From positions 3,533,024 to 3,597,023 of the forward strand of contig NC_084850.1 of NCBI RefSeq assembly GCF_033115175.1: a stretch of DNA of 64,000 nucleotides, given 5' to 3'. Of this stretch, positions 33,351 to 45,372 are shown one piece after another. The position numbers and the translations under genes were made by a program. The number at the start of each line of letters is the position of its first letter. Positions within the stretch are counted from its first letter, which is position 1. The DNA comes from Lepus europaeus (lineage: Eukaryota > Chordata > Mammalia > Lagomorpha > Leporidae). The notes below the pieces were generated by a model. That model made no database searches, was not told the origin of the DNA, and saw only the letters and a program-made list of their open reading frames with translations.

Positions 33351-34539
33351 TTAACTGAAGAAGCGCACAATGCCTTAGGCAGGCTCTTTCCCCAGGTAAC
33401 AGGCCTTCTCTCCTGCCAGTTCCTAACAATATGTCATTGCCTGCATGACCAAATGTTGCACTGCAAGTGGTCCAAAAGCTCCCCTTCACCTCATCCCCTG
33501 GCTAATTTCTTTTCATTCTTCACCATTTAGTTCAAATGTCAGTTTCCTCAGAAGAACCTCACTTACTGCCTGTACTATGCAGCCTCCCACCACCACCAGA
33601 TAAAGCAAGCACCCAACCTCTGGGTACCCACAGGGCAGTGGATCCCTATCGAGGTTGTGGAACTTCTGAAAAATACCCTGAACTCCCCAAGTCAGAAGCC
33701 TTCAGACCGGTGCCTGGACATCTGCAATCCTTAACATCGCTGAAGGAAACCAGAATATGAGTCGTATTTGGAGGTGCCGTATTCTAATTGCCTCCAGCTC
33801 CTTCAATGCTTCGCATGTGTCCCTCATCTTGTGTACTTCTGTGTTCACCTCGAGCCTAGCGCTTCACACGATTTCAACTGCTAGTTGGCTTGTATTCTCA
33901 AACAGATGCTAAGCCAATGAACAAAACCATCTTGAATTCTGAGTCACCAAACGCTCCTCACTACCGCAGATGCGCAGACAGTCCAACGTGTTGTCTTAGC
34001 TGTGATTATTTTCAGTGAAGCTGATCGCTTGAGTGATTAATCTGTTAAAATGCATGGTAATGACACTGAGGTAGAGACGAGACGAGAGAGTTTCTTGTTG
34101 GTCCTGTGCTTTTGGAAACTCCCAGGCAGGAATGAACATCTGCAACTGCCCGAGCTACATTCCAACAGTGCCTGTGGTCTAAGTGTGCTCTCCTGCCAGG
34201 GAAGGGGCCAAGAGGTGGGAAAGCTGGATGGAGCAGGTTACGGGCTGAACCATGCCTTGTCTCTGAGGATGGGTGACCCTTCCCAGTTGGACATGGACGG
34301 ATTTTGCATCCTACTTCTCTCGTTTCGCACAAGCCTTAAGCTTCTCTGTTCGTGGAAGCAACAATCCGGTTCTTTGGAAGTATGAAGAACTGAAAGTAAA
34401 CCATTCTGTGCCCTGGTCTCCCAAGCAGTTTGGAAGTTTGCCATGCCAGTTTTTCAAATCAGGGTCCCGACCCCAATCCCCACTCCCGACTGAAGCATCC
34501 AAAGACCCTAAGCAGCAGCAGCGCAATTTGGGTTTTTAA
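33351..34539. other. MTMR1 intron 1 next to the promoter
   Basis: A possible L2 trace lies near 33500-33580 (CTCCCACCACCACCAG). The rest shows no exon or clear repeat; GC rises toward the island. Confidence 0.4.
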
Positions 34540-34966
34540 ACCGCACGCGACAGGGGGACCTAGAAGCACCAGAACCCGACTGAAACTTGCGCTCAAAAAA
34601 TTCACGGTCAGGGCGAGGGCAGCCAAAGAGGTCCTCAAGCAGCATAGGAGGTGGTGCGGGAAGTGATCTGAGGGCTCCGAAGCCCCACCGGGAGTTCGGC
34701 GAGCTCGGCCCCCGAGGCGGAAGTGAGCCAGGTGCGCGGCTCAGGGCGGATCAGAAGGCGACAGCCTTGGGATGGGGAGTGGGAAGGTGGGAGTGCTCCG
34801 GAAGGTGAAGAGGGGGTAGGAGAAGGGTCGCTCAGCCCAGCTCCCGCCTCCGCCCCGCCCCTGCCCGCCCAGCCCCGCTCGCAGCGCTGGGAAGGGGCGG
34901 CCGGGCCTCGCGCGGGGCCCTCGGCGTCAGGACGCAGGAGGCCGTGAACGCCCAGGTTCCGCTTAC

Positions 34967-35115
34967 CTGTCCAGGGTCTCCACGCTGGGCTGCCGTGAGC
35001 CGGCAGTGGCGCCCCCCGCTACCCGAGGGGGCCTCCTGCCGCCCACCGGGCCCGGGCCCGGGCCCCCGCCGCCCTCGCAGCCCGCCGCGGCCGCGGCCGC
35101 CGCCGGCCTGTCCAT
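34967..35115 (-). CDS. MTMR1: MTMR1 first coding exon (start codon)
   Basis: This exon encodes the N-terminus of myotubularin-related protein 1, a close paralogue of MTM1 and MTMR2 that dephosphorylates PtdIns3P and PtdIns(3,5)P2. The ATG at 35115-35113 opens MDRPAAAAAAAGCEGG, then a Gly/Pro-rich low-complexity stretch, and the exon ends RQPSVETLD followed by AG of a split Ser codon. The donor is ACAG|GTAAGC. The coding part is 149 nt (phase 2). The start was chosen because it reproduces the known MTMR1 N-terminus. There are seven Ala here against six in my memory of human. The exon lies inside the CpG island. No domain is encoded; this part is predicted disordered. 5' UTR sequence continues above 35115 to an unknown start site. 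Confidence 0.95.
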
Positions 35116-35241
35116 GGCGCGCCGGGCCGCGGCCGAGCCCCCTCTGCTGCCCGGGGAAGCCGCAGTCGGGAGGGGAGCGGCGGCCGGGAAGGTTCTGCCA
35201 CGCGGCTCCCTCCACAGCGCCCGGCCGCCTACCCACCCGCT

Positions 35242-35259
35242 TCAGGCGGCCGCCGCCAT
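35242..35259 (-). promoter_or_regulatory. Upstream ATG / five-codon uORF overlapping a YY1-like motif
   Basis: On the minus strand, 144 nt before the MTMR1 ATG, the sequence reads ATG GCG GCG GCC GCC TGA. The first bases also fit the YY1 consensus (AANATGGCGGC). If transcription starts upstream it is a minimal uORF; if it starts here it may be a YY1-positioned start site. Which applies is unknown. Confidence 0.4.
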
Positions 35260-35460
35260 TAACTGTCACCTGGCGGCCCCGCGTTACCCACAAGGCCCCG
35301 CGCGCGGGGGTCGGAAGGGGGTGCGCGGAGGCGGGTAGGGAGGCGCGTGGCGCGGCGCCTGCTTCCCCACCTCCCTCCCAGGCTCCACCTGGCGCCCGCC
35401 CCCGGGAGGCCGAGACGTGGGGGCTAGGACATGCTGCTTGAGCGACCTGGGCAACGAATG

Positions 35461-36329
35461 GTGCATGAAGTACTTTTTGCTGTGTAAGTCAAATCAGGTT
35501 GGCTATAACGATATGGGATGTAAAAAAAGGGGCGGGGGGATTCCAGGATTAATTTTTTTTTTCTCTTCAATTTTACCTCCAGAAAAGTTTTTGGATGGGG
35601 ACAGCGCAGGTTTCTTTGCCGCCCTTGGTCTTGAAGCAGGAGCCATTTCATACATTTTTAGCAGTTCCTGCCCCACTCCATTTTTCCCTTCACTAACCCC
35701 TCACACCCCCTCACACCTCCCCCCCCCCCCCCCACACACACAAAAACCCAACTCCGTGCCATCTGTAGGGCGACCAAGTGTCTGATGCCGCCTTCGGAAC
35801 TTCCGTCCTTGGTTTGTGTTAAAAGTAACATTTACTTTCTGTTGATTAAAAATCACCACTGTGAAAACCAAGCCAATAGCTGATGAATAAGACATTGAGG
35901 ACATTTGTTTCTTGGGATGATTTATTTCCCTTCTCATTTTGCGTACGTTCAAATATCCAACAGATCAGCTGCTCCCAGCTCACTCCCAATTTTCTCGGTA
36001 ATGGGTGTGGGGATCATGACTAAGCCCCTTAGCCTGTGATTGCTCTGGCTGTGGACAAGAGACCTATGACCCAGACTTGCCTAAGGGCACCTAAAGGTCA
36101 CTTCGTGATAATAGGCAGAAGGACAGACCAATCCCACTTAATACCTTCACACTGAGCATTGAGGTTGTGATGCCCAGACCCTTGGAAGACACCCAAGAGG
36201 GCACAATCCTAGCGTGAAAGGATGACAGAGTTAGGAGGATTGGGAGGAAGGGACAGTCTCCAGACTCACTAGCAAACCAACCCCTGCAGGCTTCTGGTTT
36301 TCCAAAATTATTAAATAGTTAACCCACTG
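35461..36329. other. Region upstream of MTMR1
   Basis: Unique sequence with a poly(C)/(CA) run at about 35718-35744. No gene seen. Confidence 0.5.
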
Positions 36330-36802
36330 TTATGGACTGAATGTGTGTGTGTCCTTCCTCCCCCACCCCCTTCATATATTGAAGTTCTAATTCCCAATGT
36401 GTTGGTATGTGGAGATGGGGCATTTGGGAAATAATTAGCCATGAGGCCAGGGCCCTGGACTGATTGGAGTTAGTGCACTTAAAAGATGAGACCCCATGGC
36501 CGGCGCCGCGGCTCACTAGGCTAATCCTCCGCCTTGCGGCGCCGGCATACCGGGTTCTAGTCCCGGTCAGGGCACCGATGCTGTCCCGGTTGCCCTGATC
36601 CTGTCCCGGTTGCCCCTCTTCCAGGCCAGCTCTCTGCTGTGGCCAGGGAGTGCAGTGGAGGATGGCCCAAGTCCTTGGGCCCTGCACCCCATGGGAGACC
36701 AGGAGAAGCACCTGGCTCCTGCCATCGGATCAGCGCGGTGCGCCGGCAGCAGCGCGCCTACCACGGCGGCCATTGGAGGGTGAACCAATGGCAAAAGGAA
36801 GA

Positions 36803-36854
<52 letters not shown>

Positions 36855-37075
36855 CACTCTGCCTGTCAAAAATAAAAAAAAAAGAAGATGAGACCCCAGA
36901 GAATTTGATCTTGCTGCCAAGAAAGGCCATGTGAGCTCACATTAAGAAGGTGACCGTTTGCCCTGACCAGAAACCAATCCCTGATAGAACTTTGATCTTA
37001 AAACTTTTTAGCTCCTGAGCTGTGAGAAAATACATTTCTGTTGTTTTAAGCCACCCAGTGTGTACCATATTGATG
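36330..37075 (+). mobile_element. MLT1-like solo LTR (ERVL-MaLR), split by a SINE
   Basis: Old LTR retroelement: TTATGGACTGAATGTGTGTG at the start, GGAGATGGGGCATTTGGGAA, GGCCATGTGAGCTCACATTA and TGTTGTTTTAAGCCACCCAG near the end. Parts 36330-36496 and 36885-37075 join across the SINE. No internal viral genes are present. Confidence 0.82.
36497..36884 (+). mobile_element. Young C-SINE inside the LTR, with (TC)n
   Basis: Flanked by perfect AAGATGAGACCCCA (36483-36496 and 36885-36898). It carries a 20-bp tandem duplication of CTGTCCCGGTTGCCC at 36581-36615 and a (TC)n run at 36806-36849. Confidence 0.95.
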
Positions 37076-37311
37076 CTGAGACACCCGGTTTTATCGGATG
37101 TTTTGTTACAAGTAGCTGCAAGCTTCCTAGCTGCCCTGAGATTTATCAGAAAGAAAACACTGCAATTTTAAACATATTTCAAGTATCATATTCTTCAAGT
37201 AGGGTGGTGCCAAACGGGAATTCACTGTAACACTATCATACTTTTAGTAGTTACACTCAGGACTTGAGAGAGATGAATCTGACATATCCCTGACTAAGAT
37301 ATTGACAGTTG

Positions 37312-37637
37312 GGGCCGTAGTGTAGTGGGTAAAGCCACCACCTGCAGTGCCAGCATCCCATGTGGGCACCAGTTCGAGACCTGGCTGATCCACTTCCAAG
37401 CCAGCTCTCTGCTATAGCCTGGGAAAGCAGTACAAGATGGCCCAACTCCTTGGGTCCCTGCACCCGCATGGGAGACCCAGAAGAAGCTCCTGATTCCTGG
37501 CTTCGGATCAGCATAGCTACGGCTGTTGTGGCCAATTGGGGAGTGAACCAATGGATGAAAGACTAATCCCCACCCCCAACCCGCCTCTCCTCTCTGTGTA
37601 ACTCTGACTTTCAAATAAATAAATAAATCTTTAAAAA
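37312..37637 (+). mobile_element. C-SINE
   Basis: Head GGGGCCGTAGTGTAGTGGGT, tail TTTCAAATAAATAAATAAAT. Confidence 0.9.
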
Positions 37638-37675
37638 AAGATTTTGAGAGCCAAGTGAAGGAAAAAGACAAACTA

Positions 37676-38004
37676 GGGACAGGTGTTGTAGTGCAGTGAG
37701 TTAAGCCACCATTTGGGACACCTGTATCCCATGTGGGAGTGCTAGTTGAAATCTCAGCTCCTCCTCTTCTCACCTAGCTTCCTGTTAATGTGCCTGGGAT
37801 GACAACAGGTGATGGCCCAAGTACTTGGGCCCCCTGACATCCACATGGAAGACCAGGGTGGTGTTCCTGACTGGTAGCTTCAACATGGTTACCCAACCAG
37901 TAGATGGAAGATTCTCTCAGTCTCTCTCTCTCTCCCTCTCTCTCTCTCTGTCACCTTCTCTCTCACTGTCACTCTGCCTTTCAACTGAATATTTTTTAAA
38001 AAGA
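37676..38004 (+). mobile_element. C-SINE, diverged
   Basis: Head GGGACAGGTGTTGTAGTGCA, CT-rich run near 37918-37975, tail CTTTCAACTGAATATTTTTT. Confidence 0.82.
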
Positions 38005-38499
38005 AAGACACATTGACAATGACATCAGCAGTTAATAGGTATAATCTCATGGGCTGTGGAAACAAGTATCCCAATCAGTGGGAAAAAAAGCCTTCCTAGA
38101 AAAGGTGACAAGAAGATGAATCTAAAAGAATGACTAAGTCCTTGATCCAGTGAGAGTCGTCATTACAGGCAGAAGGAACAGTTATGGACAAAGTGTGGAG
38201 GATGTTAAATGGCTTATTATGTGCAAGGGACCCTCAAGCCATGTACTGTTGCTAAGCATGAAGTTAGAAAAGACAAGTGCGAGGGTCATCTGGAGGCTCC
38301 GGAATGCTAGGCTAAGAAGTCTGGCCTTTGGTCCGTAGCTCGGCGACCCTCAGATGTAAGTGCGCAGGGATCTCCTCCAACCTGCGTTTTCAGCAGATAC
38401 TCCAGATGTGTCTGATACTTGGAGACATACTACTCTATAATCCTCCTGTGGTACGTTGTGCTTTCAAAGACAGCTGTGATAACCGTCCTCATCCCACAT

Positions 38500-38955
38500 G
38501 CTTTTTTGCAAGGTGAACTTGCTACTCACACATCAAGAGGTAGAGTCTGTCTCTCTCCCCTTGAATGTGGATTGGCCTTCTAGCCTCTTTGACCAATACA
38601 ATGTAACAGAGCTGTGTAATTTCCAGATGTAGTCATGATGGGATTTACAACTTCTACTTTGGCTTCTGGGAGTCCTCTTTCTTGGAGCTCAGCTACCATG
38701 CTATGCGGAAGTCCAAGCAACCACATGGAGAGGCCCATGTGGAAGGGAACCCAACTACCTGCCAATAACCCCAGCCGAGTTCCCCAGCCAGCATGGCCCA
38801 TCATGGCCAGTCATGTAAGGCCATTGTGGGCCTTCCAGCCATCCCAGGAGCCAGTCAACACTGTGTGAAGCTGGAGAAATCCTTCAGTAGACCTATTTTA
38901 TTTTTAAAAAATATTAAATTGTGGTTGTAAGCCACTAGTATTTTTTTTCTTTTGT
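38500..38955. repeat. Old interspersed repeat, copy 1
   Basis: Contains CACATGGAGAGGCCCATGTG and TTGTAAGCCACTAGTATTTT, a layout typical of old mammalian LTR or MER repeats. Its first 100 bp (CACACATCAAGAGGTAGAGT) match 39270-39380. Family not assigned. Confidence 0.55.
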
Positions 38956-39269
38956 GCAGTAATAGAGTACCCAAGCATTGCTCTTGATGTCTGGCCCAGA
39001 GAAGTAATTCTCCACCCACTGAGATTCCCTTCCCTACTCAGCTGGAAATCCATGCACGAATCATAGCCACCCTCTTAGGACGGTGCGTCGCAGTATTAGA
39101 TCAGAAGCTGCTATGGGCCTGAGATTTTACCCTACTGACACACTAAAAATGTGGACATCCTGACAGAAAACATGGTCTCTGGATCAGAAACAAAGATGAC
39201 TTATTCACAGCCCAAGCAGTAGCCAGAGCAATATCTTGGGTCTTCACGCCAACCTTCACCTCCACAGGA

Positions 39270-39390
39270 TGACATGCTCTTTTGCAATACACTTTGTCAC
39301 TCCCACATCAACAGATGGCATCTATTTCTCCTCCTTTTGAATGCAGGCTGGCCCCGTAACCTCTTTTGACCAACAGATACCCAAATGGTA
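39270..39390. repeat. Old interspersed repeat, copy 2 (partial)
   Basis: CATGCTCTTTTGCAATACAC, TCCCACATCAACAGATGGCA and AATGCAGGCTGGCCCCGTAA parallel 38497-38605. Confidence 0.5.
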
Positions 39391-40384
39391 CCTGCACATG
39401 CAATGAGGTACATCAGGAGAGGAACTCCATAATTTAGGAAACTCTATTGTTGTATCAGGCTGCTAACAACCTGTCCGTTCTGCCTTCCCATGAGAGTAAT
39501 TGCTCATTACCTTGGAATGTAAGAAAGTCTCCCCTGGAGAGAAGGAGAGATCTTTACCTTTATGACTCCAGACAGGCACTGGGGAGGGAGGCATCTCTAA
39601 GTTGCACTGTGTTGGAACGTCCTGTCTTAACTAGGCTGTCAGTACATTTGTTCAGAGGACCTTGATGGTGCAGAAACCTGAGACAGTCCTGGAGAACTGT
39701 CTCCCAGCACACACAGGCCCCACCACCCTTCTGTCCTGCCAAACTCACAGTTGTTGGGTTGACTATCCTACATTCCCAGGAATCTAGTGCCTGGTGCTCA
39801 GATGCCCACCTGAGCTGGAGTCGAAAGGTGGGAGGCAAGGTGATGAGGGACTCTTCAGGCCCATGCTGGGGCTCACTGGGGGAGATCCAGGGCCTCCTTG
39901 TCCTCACAGCTGCAATCGGTGGTCGCTGTTGGGAAGGTGGGGGACTTTCATGAGAGTATGAATATGCAGTTTACTGGAGTCAGCAGGTGTAAAGAATGAC
40001 TCAGGACGCCCATTGGTACACAGACTCATTAGTTTCCCCATAGAGAATCTGAGGATTTAGTAGCTTGGTGGGGGGAGTACTGAGAATCCACATTTTATCA
40101 AATACCTGGAGTGATTCTTGGAGAGGCATGAACGGCTCATCTTTTTACTTTGTAAAGTTAGCTGGCGTGGCGTGGTGGAACACGGATTGGAGGGGGCAAG
40201 AGAGGCTGTGGGAAGATCACTTAGAAAGTTGTTGCAATCTGAGGAAGAGCTGGCGAGTGAAGGCCAGGCCTGGGACAGGACTCAGTGACGCTGGATGGGC
40301 CCAGGCTGGCGCTGAGGTTTCCGGCTTGGATGGCTGAGATATCAGTCCCTGAGATAAGGAATGCAGGGTGACAAGCAGGGGGCA
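39391..40384. other. Intergenic unique sequence
   Basis: No gene or confident repeat recognised. Confidence 0.45.
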
Positions 40385-40515
40385 AGAGGTGGCTGTTGTG
40401 GGCATTTGGGAGTGAACCAGCAAAAGATGTGTGTGTGTGTGTGTCTGTCTGTCTGTCTATGTCTCTCTCTGTCACTCTGCCTTTCAAATAAAAATGAATA
40501 AATAAAATTTTTTAA
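40385..40515 (+). mobile_element. C-SINE 3' fragment with (GT)n
   Basis: Only the last third: GTGGCTGTTGTGGGCATTTG, (GT)n at 40426-40443, tail CTTTCAAATAAAAATGAATA. Confidence 0.85.
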
Positions 40516-40606
40516 AATTTTTGCTCATTAGAAATCATCCAGCATATGATACTCTGTTATGGCAGCACAAACAGACTAATAAGTTCATTTAAAAATGCTC
40601 TCATAG

Positions 40607-41204
40607 AGTCTCACAGGCATGGAAAGCCAAGACACAGTGGCAAAAATGACCAGAATGAAAGATCTCTGTGAGTGAGATCCCAGCAGAAAGAACGGGCCAT
40701 CAAAGAAGGAGGCACCTTTCTATGAAGGGAAGAAAGAACCTCCATTGTGATATGGCCTTGACTAAATAAGTTCACAGTTGGTGAACTCAAGAGGCTTCCA
40801 TAGCCTCGACAGCTCATGGCAAGAGCCTCAGGTGATTACTGACGTCATAAAGAGTGTGAATTGTTAAATCAACAACGGGAATCACTGTGTACCTGCTCCC
40901 CACATAGGATCTCTGTCCTTAATGTGTTGTACTATGAGAATTAATGGTAATACTACTACTAGAACAGTACTCTATATCTTGTGCGGCTGTGTGAGTGCAG
41001 TCTGTTGAAATCTTTGCTTAGTATATACTAAGTTGATCTTCTGTATATAAAGATAATTGAAAATGAATCTTGATGAAGAGTGGGATGGGAGAGGGAGTGA
41101 GAGATGGGATGGCTGTGGGTGGGAGGGAGGTTATGGGGGGAAAAGCCACAACAATGCCAAAGTTGTACTATGTACATTTACATTTATTAAATAGAAAAAT
41201 AAAT
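40607..41204 (+). mobile_element. 5'-truncated lagomorph L1 3' end
   Basis: Same 3' UTR as the copy at 25.4 kb, more diverged (GGAAAGCCAAGACACAGTGG, ATCTTCTGTATATAAAGATA). Flanked by a perfect 16-bp AAAAATGCTCTCATAG (40591-40606 and 41205-41220). Confidence 0.94.
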
Positions 41205-41303
41205 AAAAATGCTCTCATAGTAATATCTAGATTGATGTTTAACAAAACTAGTGGTTGCCATGGTCTAACCAGGATGACATGTAAAATTAACCATTAAAGT
41301 GTC

Positions 41304-41643
41304 GGCCGGTGCCACGGCTCACTAGGCTAATCCTCCACCTGCGGCGTTGGCACCCCTGGTTCTAGTCCCGGTCGGGGTGCCGGATTCTGTCCCGGTTGCT
41401 CCTCTTCCAGTCCAGCTCTCTGCTGTGGCCCAGGAAGGCAGTGGAGGATGGCCCAAGTCCTTGGGTCCTGCACCTGCATGGGAGACCAGGAGGAAGCACC
41501 TGGCTCCTAGCTTCAGATCGGCGCAGTGTGTTGGCTGTAGTGGCCATTTAGGGGGTGAACCAATGGAAAAAGGAAGACCTTTCTCTCTGTCTTTCTCTAA
41601 CTCTGTCAAAAAATAAAAAAAAAATTAAATAAATTAAAAAAAC
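41304..41643 (+). mobile_element. Young C-SINE
   Basis: GCTCACTAGGCTAATCC head type; flanked by perfect CCATTAAAGTGTC (41291-41303 and 41644-41656). Confidence 0.94.
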
Positions 41644-41656
41644 CCATTAAAGTGTC

Positions 41657-42126
41657 CATAGATCCTTTTGTGAATTTGAAATTGTCTAGGAAACATTGAG
41701 TAAGTTTAGCTAAGTGGAATTATGAGAACTGTGCCTTTATCACCTATATAGAAATTGCCATAGATGGGTTAACTTTGCCTCCAAAAGTTATTCAGAAACT
41801 TCTTGACCACAAGTTCAACTATTGGCAAAGCTGAAAGGTGGCTTGAGAGCCTTTTGCTGCCACTGCACATCCTCTCTACCACCCGTCATTCTGTGATTTT
41901 GAAATGGCATTCCGTTAGTCTTCTGATGTGTGCTCTATAAATGCAGTATCAGGCTATCCTGAACACAGAACCTGTCACACAGGGACCCCGCATTCTCAAA
42001 GCTCCAGACACTCCACTTGCCTCAACCTGCAGGGCAGGGTTTGGAGACATACTTTTTGCCCCAGTCAATAAACAATTCCATGTATTTCCTCTGGGGAAAA
42101 AAACTCACTTAAGGAAGCCCCTTTTT
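41657..42126. other. Intergenic unique sequence
   Basis: Nothing recognised. Confidence 0.45.
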
Positions 42127-42457
42127 TAAAGATTTATTTATTTATTTGAAAGGCAGAATTACAGAGAAGGGGGAGAAAGAGAGAGAGCGACAGAGAACAC
42201 CTATCTGCTGGTTCACTCACCACAATGGCCACAATGGCCTGGGCTGAGCCAGGCCAAAGCCAAAAGCCAGGAGCTTCTTTGAGGTCTCCCACATGGAGGC
42301 AGGAACCCAAGTACTTGGGACATCCTCTGTTGCGTTCCTAGGCACATTAGCAGGCAACTGGGTTGGAAGTGGAGCAGCCAGGACTTAAACCGGTGCCCAT
42401 ATAGGCTGCAGCACTGCAGGCAGAGGCTTTACCTTCTATGCCACAACACCAGCCCCA
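42127..42457 (-). mobile_element. C-SINE
   Basis: Minus copy ending CTATGCCACAACACCAGCCC; AGGAAGCC flanks both sides. Confidence 0.9.
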
Positions 42458-43589
42458 GGAAGCCGTATTTAAGCAAGGGGCTGAGTGACATGCAAATGAG
42501 TGAGAACAGTCAGAAATAAGAGGGTGTCCAGGACCCAAGACTGCCATGGAAGACAAAGGAAGAGAGAATGTCATCCTTAGAGTAAATCTCAGCCTTGGTG
42601 ACAGGATGGAAAGTGGTGCCATTCCCCGAGATAAGCAAGCCAGAAGGAGAAGCTGTGTGAAGGGAAAGAGCCTGGAACATGTCCGGGGGCTTGAATAGAT
42701 GGATCCAGCACTCAGGAGGAAGGCTGGGCTGTAGGTTTATGCCTAATGAGGGAACAACTCAAGAACTTGGACCAGCTAACTGCATATGGTGTGGAGCCCA
42801 GTGCAAAAGGAAAAATGCAGGGTATATTATTCAAAAGTATTAAAAATGTCAAGAGCGTAGAAGAGCCTTGTACTGTGTAGGGGGCTCTGCTGGGTGCAGG
42901 GGTCTGAGTGACTAGTTCTACTCTCATGACGTTGTTTCTGATGAGAATGTGTGAGTTTACAATGTGTGACGTTACAATGCAAAATAGAGAGAAGAGTGCC
43001 AAGGACAGATACTGGAGTATTGACACTGGAGTGGGAGTGGGGAGATAGAAGAGGATTTCAGAGTTCAGGAGGAGTCAGGGAACGAGCCAGGGTAGAGGGC
43101 CTTTGGGAGCCCAAAGACAGGGAGTTTTAAGAAGGAAGGAGTGATCTGGGGGGATTTTTTTCATCAAGATCACTAACCCATGAGGCTCAGCAAAGGGGGA
43201 AAAAAGCATGCCATCTCTTTGCCACCACTGGCAAGATGGGTGTCAGTACAGTCAGGGCTGCTTCTCAGCCCTTGGGACAGCTGAGGCCTTCAGCAGAGGG
43301 TCTTAACAACCTGGCCTGGCTGTTAGGACCTTTCCAAATGCTTAAGCTACCTGTATTCAAACATGAGTTCCAATATCGGCTATTACGTCAGGGTTATTGA
43401 GCTCTCTTCCCAAGTCTGAAACAGCATGGGTAATTGACTTAGTGATACTAGGGGCTGAGGTTTGCTGACTTTAACCAGCAGGGCTTAGTGAATGGGGAGA
43501 AAGGAGTGAGAAAGAGATTCTGAAAGGCTTCACTTGGGATTCTGAGTGGTTGAAGAGGCGGCAGCATAAAGTGCACGAGAACACAGAAT
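42458..43589. other. Intergenic unique sequence
   Basis: No gene or clear repeat; ORFs here are short and unsupported. Confidence 0.45.
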
Positions 43590-43800
43590 GTGGGCCTTGG
43601 TGGTTCAGGTCGAAATCAGCTCTAGCACCCTGTACTTGGCTAACTTTGGGTAAGGGACTTCTCCAAGCCTCATTTTGCTCCTCTGCCAAAGGGGCTAATA
43701 ACCATAAGACAACCAATCGCAGGGCTGTCATGGCAATGAAATGCATTTAATGTATGTGAACTATTTAGGACAGTGACACATTGTAAGTATGATGCAAATG
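43590..43800 (+). repeat. MIR SINE (ancient)
   Basis: TTTGGGTAAGGGACTTCTCC, AAGCCTCATTTTGCTCCTCT and TAATGTATGTGAACTATTTA follow the MIR order through its 3' part. Confidence 0.72.
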
Positions 43801-44329
43801 TAAGCTATTATTATCTCATGGCAAGTACAAAAGCCAGTTAGTCACTTACCAGCATCAAGGAAGTTGTTTTAATGCTGATGTGGACAATGCTGGGACACTG
43901 AGCAGATCCAGTTGGTGAGCTTTGTCCCATCTCCAGCAACAACATGAGAGCAGTCTAGCTAGAAGGTCACATACCCCGGTCCGTCATCATAGTGGGGTAG
44001 CTTGCAGCCAATTACCGGCAAGGGAGAACAAGAGCCTGCTTGCCGTCAGAACATCAGAACATCAGCTTGCTTGCATGGGGGAGTCGTGCTCCACAGGCTG
44101 AAGAGACACCAGCTGCTGCCATGTCCTTGGCCAGTTCCTTCCTCTGTCTCTCCTGCTGCCTCACCCCCTTTCTCCCTCAATAAATGACATGTCTTCAAAT
44201 CCTTCACTCAGTCTGCCTCTAGCGAACCTGATGGGAGACAATCATTCGTGCGCCCGTGGCTTTTCCGGTCTGGACCGAATCTTGGAAACCACTTGGCTCA
44301 GATGTTCATTCATTCACTTAAACATTCTT

Positions 44330-44371
44330 TTAAAACATGTTTATATATTCATTTCCATGTATTTGAAAGGC

Positions 44372-44402
<31 letters not shown>

Positions 44403-44662
44403 ACTGGTTTACTTTTAAACGTCTGCAACAGCCAGGGCTGGGTCAGGCCAAGGCTAGGCGCCAGGAACTCCATTCAGGTCTTCCCAATGGCTGGCAGGAA
44501 AGTAAGAGCTTGAGCCATCATTTGCTGCCTCCCAGGTGCACTCCAGGAAGCTAGATAATCAGAATGCAGAGGCAGGACTTGATCCCAGGCACTCCCACAT
44601 AGGATGCAGGCATTCGAAATGGTGATAGAATCTGCTGTACCACAAGTATGCTGCCCATCGCT
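44330..44662 (-). mobile_element. C-SINE, older
   Basis: Flanked by CTTAAACATTCTT (44317-44329 and 44663-44675). Contains a GA run at 44377-44401. Confidence 0.88.
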
Positions 44663-44816
44663 CTTAAACATTCTTGAGTGTTTAATATTGTACTAGATTT
44701 GGTGGACAAACACAAATGATTTGTTTTTAGCTGGGTAGAAATGGAACTTCAGGAGCTCCAGTGGATTAGGTTCAGAATTCACCAAGGTCCTCACAAATAA
44801 CAGAAAGCCACTCTAG

Positions 44817-45152
44817 GGGCCAGCATTGTGGTGTAGTGGATAAAGCCACTGCTTGCAATGCCAGCATCACATATGGGCACCAGTTCAAGGCTGGCTGCTC
44901 TACTTGCAATCCAACTCCCTGCTAATGTGCCTGGAAAAGCAGTGGAAGATAGCCCAAATGCTTGGGCCCCTGCCCCCAGTAGGAGACCCAGATAAAGCTC
45001 CTGGCTCCTGGCTTTGGCTTGACCCAGCCCTGGCCAGTGCGGCCATCTGGGATGTGAACCAGCTGATGCAAAAACTCTTTGTCTGTGTCTCTGTCTCTCC
45101 CTCTCTCTCTGTAACTCTGACTTTCAAATAAATAAATAAATCTTTTTTTTAA
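44817..45152 (+). mobile_element. C-SINE
   Basis: Head GGGGCCAGCATTGTGGTGTA, tail CTTTCAAATAAATAAATAAA. Confidence 0.9.
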
Positions 45153-45372
45153 GACACTCTAGTTTCAATACCAGAAACAGACATTCAACTTGGGACAGCT
45201 AATTTAATCTTTATTTTAAAGAATCTTTATGCTGTGGGTTGTGTGTCACTGTGCTTTGCTGAAAACAACAGAGACAGATAGCCCCTCCCTGAAAAGTGTA
45301 CAGTACCTTGTAACATGCATTCTGTTTAATGACCTCATCTGCTGTTCCTACTTTTGTTTTCCAGTTTCCCCA

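Larger units (their letters stand above)
34540..35460 (-). promoter_or_regulatory. MTMR1: CpG island, MTMR1 promoter and 5' UTR
   Basis: CpG dinucleotides are dense only here in the whole window, with GC-rich blocks around 34840-34930 and 35040-35420. The island spans MTMR1 exon 1, the start of intron 1 and several hundred bases upstream, as for a broadly expressed TATA-less promoter. Visible candidate sites are GC boxes at 34850-34875, ETS-like CGGAAG motifs near 34717 and 34799, and a YY1-type ATGGCGGC on the minus strand at about 35259-35252. The transcription start is not determinable from sequence alone. Confidence 0.85.

Noticed and set aside
34944..35441. 153- and 165-codon ORFs across the CpG island
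   Set aside because: Low stop-codon density in GC-rich DNA explains them. The real coding frame here is MTMR1 exon 1, fixed by protein match and donor site.
36330..37075. Possible endogenous retrovirus
   Set aside because: Only a decayed solo LTR is present; no gag, pol or env sequence is visible nearby.
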